Positions 59,301 through 64,000 of a DNA stretch of 64,000 bases are shown here, piece after piece; within the stretch, counting starts at the first letter, position 1; each line of letters starts with the position of its first letter. Made by a program: the position numbers and the translations under genes. Under the pieces are notes generated by a model, which was not told the DNA's origin, did no database searches, and worked only from the letters and a program-made list of their open reading frames with translations. Source of the stretch: Mycteria americana. Lineage: Eukaryota > Chordata > Aves > Ciconiiformes > Ciconiidae. The DNA lies in the NCBI RefSeq assembly GCF_035582795.1, contig NC_134383.1, positions 131,501 through 195,500 of the forward strand, written 5' to 3'.

Positions 59301-62300
59301 TCCTCGCTGCCCTGAGCCCGCAGACCGCCAGGGCCGCAGGAGACCTACAGCGTGGCTACTCAGGACCCTTGCAACCGCCTTTTTACAAGCCAGCATCCTC
59401 TACTGATTGCAGCCTCATGCCGTGCCTTTCCCAGGAAGCCAGGGGCCCAGCACTGCGTAACAACAGAACGAAGCAACAGTCATTCCACCTGCTGCTGAAA
59501 CCCCTTCCCCATCTGAAGGGGAGCACAACTCTTCACTGATACACAGCTATTTAGCAGGATCTTTCTTCCAAAGAGGATACTGACAATATATTTTCTATTA
59601 GGAAGACTGCAACGGTCCACAGAGTCCCTGCCTGCCAAACCAGGCAACCGATGCACACCCGATCACACAGTTACCGAGCCCTGAGCGGCGAGTCAAGGAA
59701 GACCGTCCACGAAGCCAACCTGAGGAGGGGACAAATTGCAAGCAGAGAGAAACAGCTTCCCTTAACTTAAACCTTTAAAAGAAACCTGGGTACGGCCCTC
59801 CAAACAAGGGTACAGCACTGTGGGAGAACGGCACTTCTCTGCAGAGCGCATCTCGGACGAGGACCACGGTGCTCCTTGGAGAACCAGACGCTCAACTCAC
59901 TAGCCGAGGACACGCGTTGCGACTTCTGCTGTAACCACACCAGTCGTAGCTTTCTAACTTACAGTTTTCCCAGCTGGGCAAATCCTGGAGACGAGACCCT
60001 TGGAGACTGGAAAGCTCACAGACGCACCAAACATTGAGGATCCTTCACGACAGAAGCTCCTGACCTCCAGCTCCTCAGAGGGCTGGCAAAGCCCCCTTAT
60101 TATGCCTGGACTCGAGTAGGAGGCTGAGACCCAAAGAGGCAGCTGAGGAGGAACGGAGCGATGAGCAGGAATCGGGAATCCTGGCTTCTAGCCCTAGCTC
60201 TGCCCCATATTCCCTTCCTGTCTTTGGTTAAGTCATTTCCTTTCACTTTTCCTCCCAGTCTCTCTTTCGGAGGTGAAAAAACCAAGGCCTTGCTTCTGCA
60301 GAGCGCTGGAAACCTCCTCTGGCCTGTGACAGTGCAGAACATCGCTACCGGCAGAAGCTGCAAGACACCCAGCGCGCAGGAGCCACGCTGCTCGCACAGA
60401 CCCCAGCAGAGCCTGGCGCTTCCTGTGCTTACGTTTCGAGAAGCGCAGAGTCTGTAAACAGTCAGTGCCGCGCAGCATCTTCTACACAAACCATATCCTG
60501 GCCCGTTCCTCTCCTTGGCCACCACAGTAAGCGGCCGAGCAAGGAAAAAGAAAGCTGCTCAGCTGAGCCATGGCAGAAGGAGCTGCGCAACCGCACGCAG
60601 CATTGCTCTGGACAGCTCACCTGCAAGGAGGTGGCCCTCCACTCAGTAGCAGCAAGGATGGATGAGGGAATATACAGCAACGAGAGAAGCAGGGTTAAAA
60701 GGAAAGGGGAAAAAAAGAAACAACCAACCCAAAACCAAAAACCAAGCCAACCATCAGCCCGAAGAGGCAGGCTGGAGCAGAGGTGCCCGAGGAGCACAGC
60801 CCTCTGCTCCCTAGCAGATCGGTCCTGTGGCCTCCCACATACTTCAGGGAGAGGGAAGACCAGTAGGCACAGGCAGGAACAAGGAGCACTCTGTGGTTTT
60901 GCTCGGTATTTCAGGCCATCTCTCACACAGGAGGAGCTCTGCTTCGCTTTCCAAGTCTCGCCCTCTCTGGCACGGATCACAAACCTGGCTTCTGGCCCAG
61001 GACTTGGCTCCAGCAGAGCTCCTCACCAAACAGGGTGACGCCCCACCTCTGGGCACAGCGCACAGCCCAGTCTTAAAGCCATCTTGAGCTATTACCCCAG
61101 CATCAGAAGAGGCTCCCCGTCATCCCCTAGCTGGGATTCAAGGCATCTCAAGTCACAGCTGAAAAAAAACAAACCCCAAACCTAGCTCCTACGCTTGGTG
61201 GAAGCAAAACCCAGCGACAAAGCGCCATTTTCTCTAGCAGCTCCGGCCAAAGCTAGCAGAGGATCTGCCCGCATCGGGGAAGCGCAGTCTCCCAAAGACG
61301 CCCAGGCACAGCTAGCACCTTCCTCTGCCTGCAGCTGCCCAGAAAGACGCAGCAGGACAAGATGCCAAGCGAAGGCCCTGCCCTCCCATCACCAGCAGCA
61401 CGGAGGGGCTGGAAACCACTGCCTGATGCACCCGTCTGGCAATCCAGCAAGGACACTGGGATACAGGGGAGCCACTTGTGCCCAGACACCAGCAGCTGCC
61501 GAAGAAGCGGCCTGTCTCTCCAGAAAGAGCTGAGCAAGCGGGAAGCAGGCCTCATCCCACTGGCTGTGCCCAGCCTGGGCACACACCCAGCGAGAGCAGA
61601 GCAGGTTCCCACTCGGCTCTTCAGGGTGCCGCAGCCCATCATCCTCACGCCGCTTTCTCCAGCAGAGGGTCGTGGCCAGCACGAAAGCAACCCTGCCTGC
61701 TGGGGAGCTGTGTCTCCAATGGCCCGTCCCACGCCCTGGAAGAGGGGCAGCAGGAGCACAAGGTGGGAAGGGAGGTCCGGGTCCAAGCCAGCGGGACTCG
61801 GAGCTGGGCAGGACGCCCAACAGCAGCACACCCGTTTCCAAGGCTCGGTGAAGGCTTCGGTTAGCCGTGCCGAGGTGTCCCGTGCTCCCTCTCCTGCCGC
61901 ACCAGGGACCAGGCTGCCCAGGGCACCGACAAGCACAGCTCTGCTCGCCAAGGACGCGGGGAGTGTGCAGGGCTCCTGGCAAGCCGCCCCTCTGTAGCGT
62001 GGCTCTCCCTTAAATCAAAAGCAGGTGCCAGTGACACTAACTGCTTCCTCTGCGCTGGCTCCTGCTGAGTACAGCCCTGTGGCAACTGCAAGTGCCACCG
62101 TGAACCGGTCCCAATTAGAACAAAATCCATCACCCTCTCCACCTTTGCGTTTCAAAGAAAATCAGGTAGGAAGAAAACAAAACCAGCTCCCCATTCCCAG
62201 GAAGGGCCCGGTGCCAAGCAGATGACCTGGAACAGGCACCACGGAAGGAGGAAGGGTGCCTCTCACCCACGCCACGTGGTTTGGCGGGTGCTGCCTCCCG

Positions 62301-64000
62301 GGGAGAGGCCGAGGAAGGGCAAAATACAGCAACAGAAACCATCCCCGCCAACCTCCAGTAACTGTTCCTGGGTACCTTCCACTCGGGGCTGCCAGGGGTG
62401 GTGCTTGCAGAAGGGAAGCCAAACCAGAGGAGCAAAGACCAACCTGCCGGAAAGTAGCACGCAACTTCAAAACAGAAGTCGGGAAGAACCGAAGAATATC
62501 CTTTCGGCCGTCCTCACCCTCCGCACCACACAGAGCTACAGGAAACGCACAACTGGAAGCAAAGTGGCTGCAACATCTCCTAGGCCCCTTGCTCCAAGAC
62601 GGGTGTATTTGTCCACAGCTTCAGCGCTACAAGAAACCTCGTAGGGCAGTTTTAATCTCACGGAGATCAACTACATAAAGTCAGTATCCAAAGCTCCCGT
62701 ACCCCCTGGAAACACGGAGCCACGCGCCAGATCACCAGAAAACACATTTGCTAGTCAACATCTTCCTGGGAGGAAAAGAGAGCTGAGTGACACTGAGTCC
62801 TGACCTGCATTAGATTTTGATCTGCCAGAAGAGTCATGCTGGCAATCCTCCTAGCTGATGCAGCTTAAATAACACTGACAAAATATTGCTGCATCTGTAC
62901 ATCATATCGCTATGATATCTCTATCCTTTGTTATATCATATATCCATCTGTGCACCTACATACCATGTTTCCTGTCGGAAATGCCAGGAGTCGTCACAAA
63001 GGTAGCACAAGTCTCCTGTGGCCCCCTTCGGCCAGGGCACCGGCACGATGCTGGGTCTTTGCCAAGACAGCAGCAGCACAAGGAAAATGACGTTCGCAGG
63101 GCAAGCTCCGGGCTGCTGCTCGGCTAAGGCTATGGGGGATGGCCGGCATCCCTGGGAGGAGGCACCGACAGCAGTTCAGGAGCAGGCTCACAGGTGGAGC
63201 AGAGCCCCGACGCATTCTCGGCCAGGAACAGCAAACTCGTGCTTTTCCACAGGGGACTTACAGGGGCCAGAAGAGGCCTGCTTGGGAGATTCGTCAGCCA
63301 GGGTATTTAAAACTGGATGGAGCCCTAAGGAATTAAGAGCTGGAAGCCAGCCTGTGCCATCCCCAGGAAATGGCTAGACCCGAGCAGCTTAAAACCCATC
63401 GTAGCAGCTGGAACACACAACTAGTGCCAGCAAGAGCACATCTGGACCTCGGGGGGACACAGACACAGCCTCGAGCGCTCCAATGGCTAAAAACTTTCAC
63501 TCTTAGCAGCAGCCGAGCCTGACACAATCACCTGAGACAGCGCAAAGAAGCAAAGGCTGCCCCAATGTCAATGCTGAACTGGACACCGCACCGACAAGAG
63601 ACGGGGCACGGAAAACAGTCCCAGGACCCATCTTTTACTCGGGACTCTGCAAGCAGCTGAGGATGCCCAGGGTAAGCCAGGAAGAGCAACGCCTCTACAG
63701 CAGTAAGAGACAGCCACCGGTCGGGACACAGCTGATGCTCCCCGCAGAGGGAACCAAGAGCCTCCTCTCTAGCTACCGCTCCCTTCCGCACCCCTCCACG
63801 CAGCAAGCGCTGCCGGGAGGGAGAGCGCTCACAGCATTTCAGCAGGAAAGAACCGCAGCGATGAGAAGGACAAGCAAAGCTTTTCGCCCCCCAAAACAGC
63901 AGGTGCGGAGGACGTGATGTCAGCTGGGTCGACGACGTGATAGAAAAGTCAAAGGCTGAGTTGAGCTTGGACCTTAGGGACTCCCAAGCCAGCACAAGCA
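50351..64000. other. Unannotated distal upstream region
   Basis: No gene, transposon or RNA gene recognised. It contains (GGGCT)n-like sequence near 50,742-50,762, CpG-rich sequence near 53,930-54,310, a perfect octamer ATGCAAAT at 54,898-54,905, and a T15 run at 56,461-56,475. I looked for protein signatures of genes near BCL9L in mammals (for example UPK2, FOXR1) and saw none. Small exons could escape detection. Confidence 0.45.
56461..56475. repeat. Poly-T tract
   Basis: Run of 15 T followed by AAAAA. Confidence 0.8.

Noticed and set aside
36041-64000. Possible neighbour genes expected near BCL9L in mammals
   Set aside because: I searched the translated frames for recognisable domains and found none; naming a gene would be guesswork.

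Overview
This looks like a bird (sauropsid) nuclear genome window. Two vertebrate genes with introns and GT-AG splice sites are present, interspersed repeats are few, and the only recognisable ones are CR1-type LINEs. The sequence is GC-rich, as in avian microchromosomes. I cannot name the species. No bacterial, viral or CRISPR-like system is present.

Layout. (1) 1-9,710: CXCR5 on the + strand, with a tiny first coding exon (822-860), a 5.6-kb intron, the main exon with the whole seven-helix receptor (6,494-7,570), and a probable 2.1-kb 3' UTR ending near two overlapping AATAAA signals. (2) 9,711-12,285: a gap of about 2.5 kb with no gene seen. (3) 12,286-27,036: BCL9L on the - strand. Seven coding exons join, with every splice phase consistent, into a 1,510-residue open frame; a 3' UTR of about 3.5 kb is inferred. 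The two genes are convergent, as in human 11q23.3, which supports both calls. (4) 27,037-64,000: sequence upstream of the first recognised BCL9L coding exon. That exon starts at a clear splice acceptor, so a noncoding or alternative first exon must lie further right, inside or beyond the window. The stretch holds one long decayed CR1 LINE (32,850 to about 36,040), several low-complexity tracts, and a few motif clusters or CpG-dense patches that could be promoters or enhancers. No other gene is recognisable there.

Roles. CXCR5 is the CXCL13 receptor that brings B cells and follicular helper T cells into follicles. BCL9L is a nuclear adaptor linking beta-catenin to Pygopus in Wnt transcription. 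They are neighbours by conserved synteny, not because they share a pathway.

The observations most worth following up are: an octamer-like palindrome just upstream of CXCR5; a dense CpG island inside BCL9L intron 2, immediately 5' of an exon with an in-frame ATG; a frame-preserving BCL9L exon 6 flanked by atypical GTAC donors; a 15-bp perfect inverted repeat enclosing a purine-pyrimidine alternating tract; and two candidate promoter/enhancer modules in the upstream region. Nothing here amounts to an undescribed biological system.
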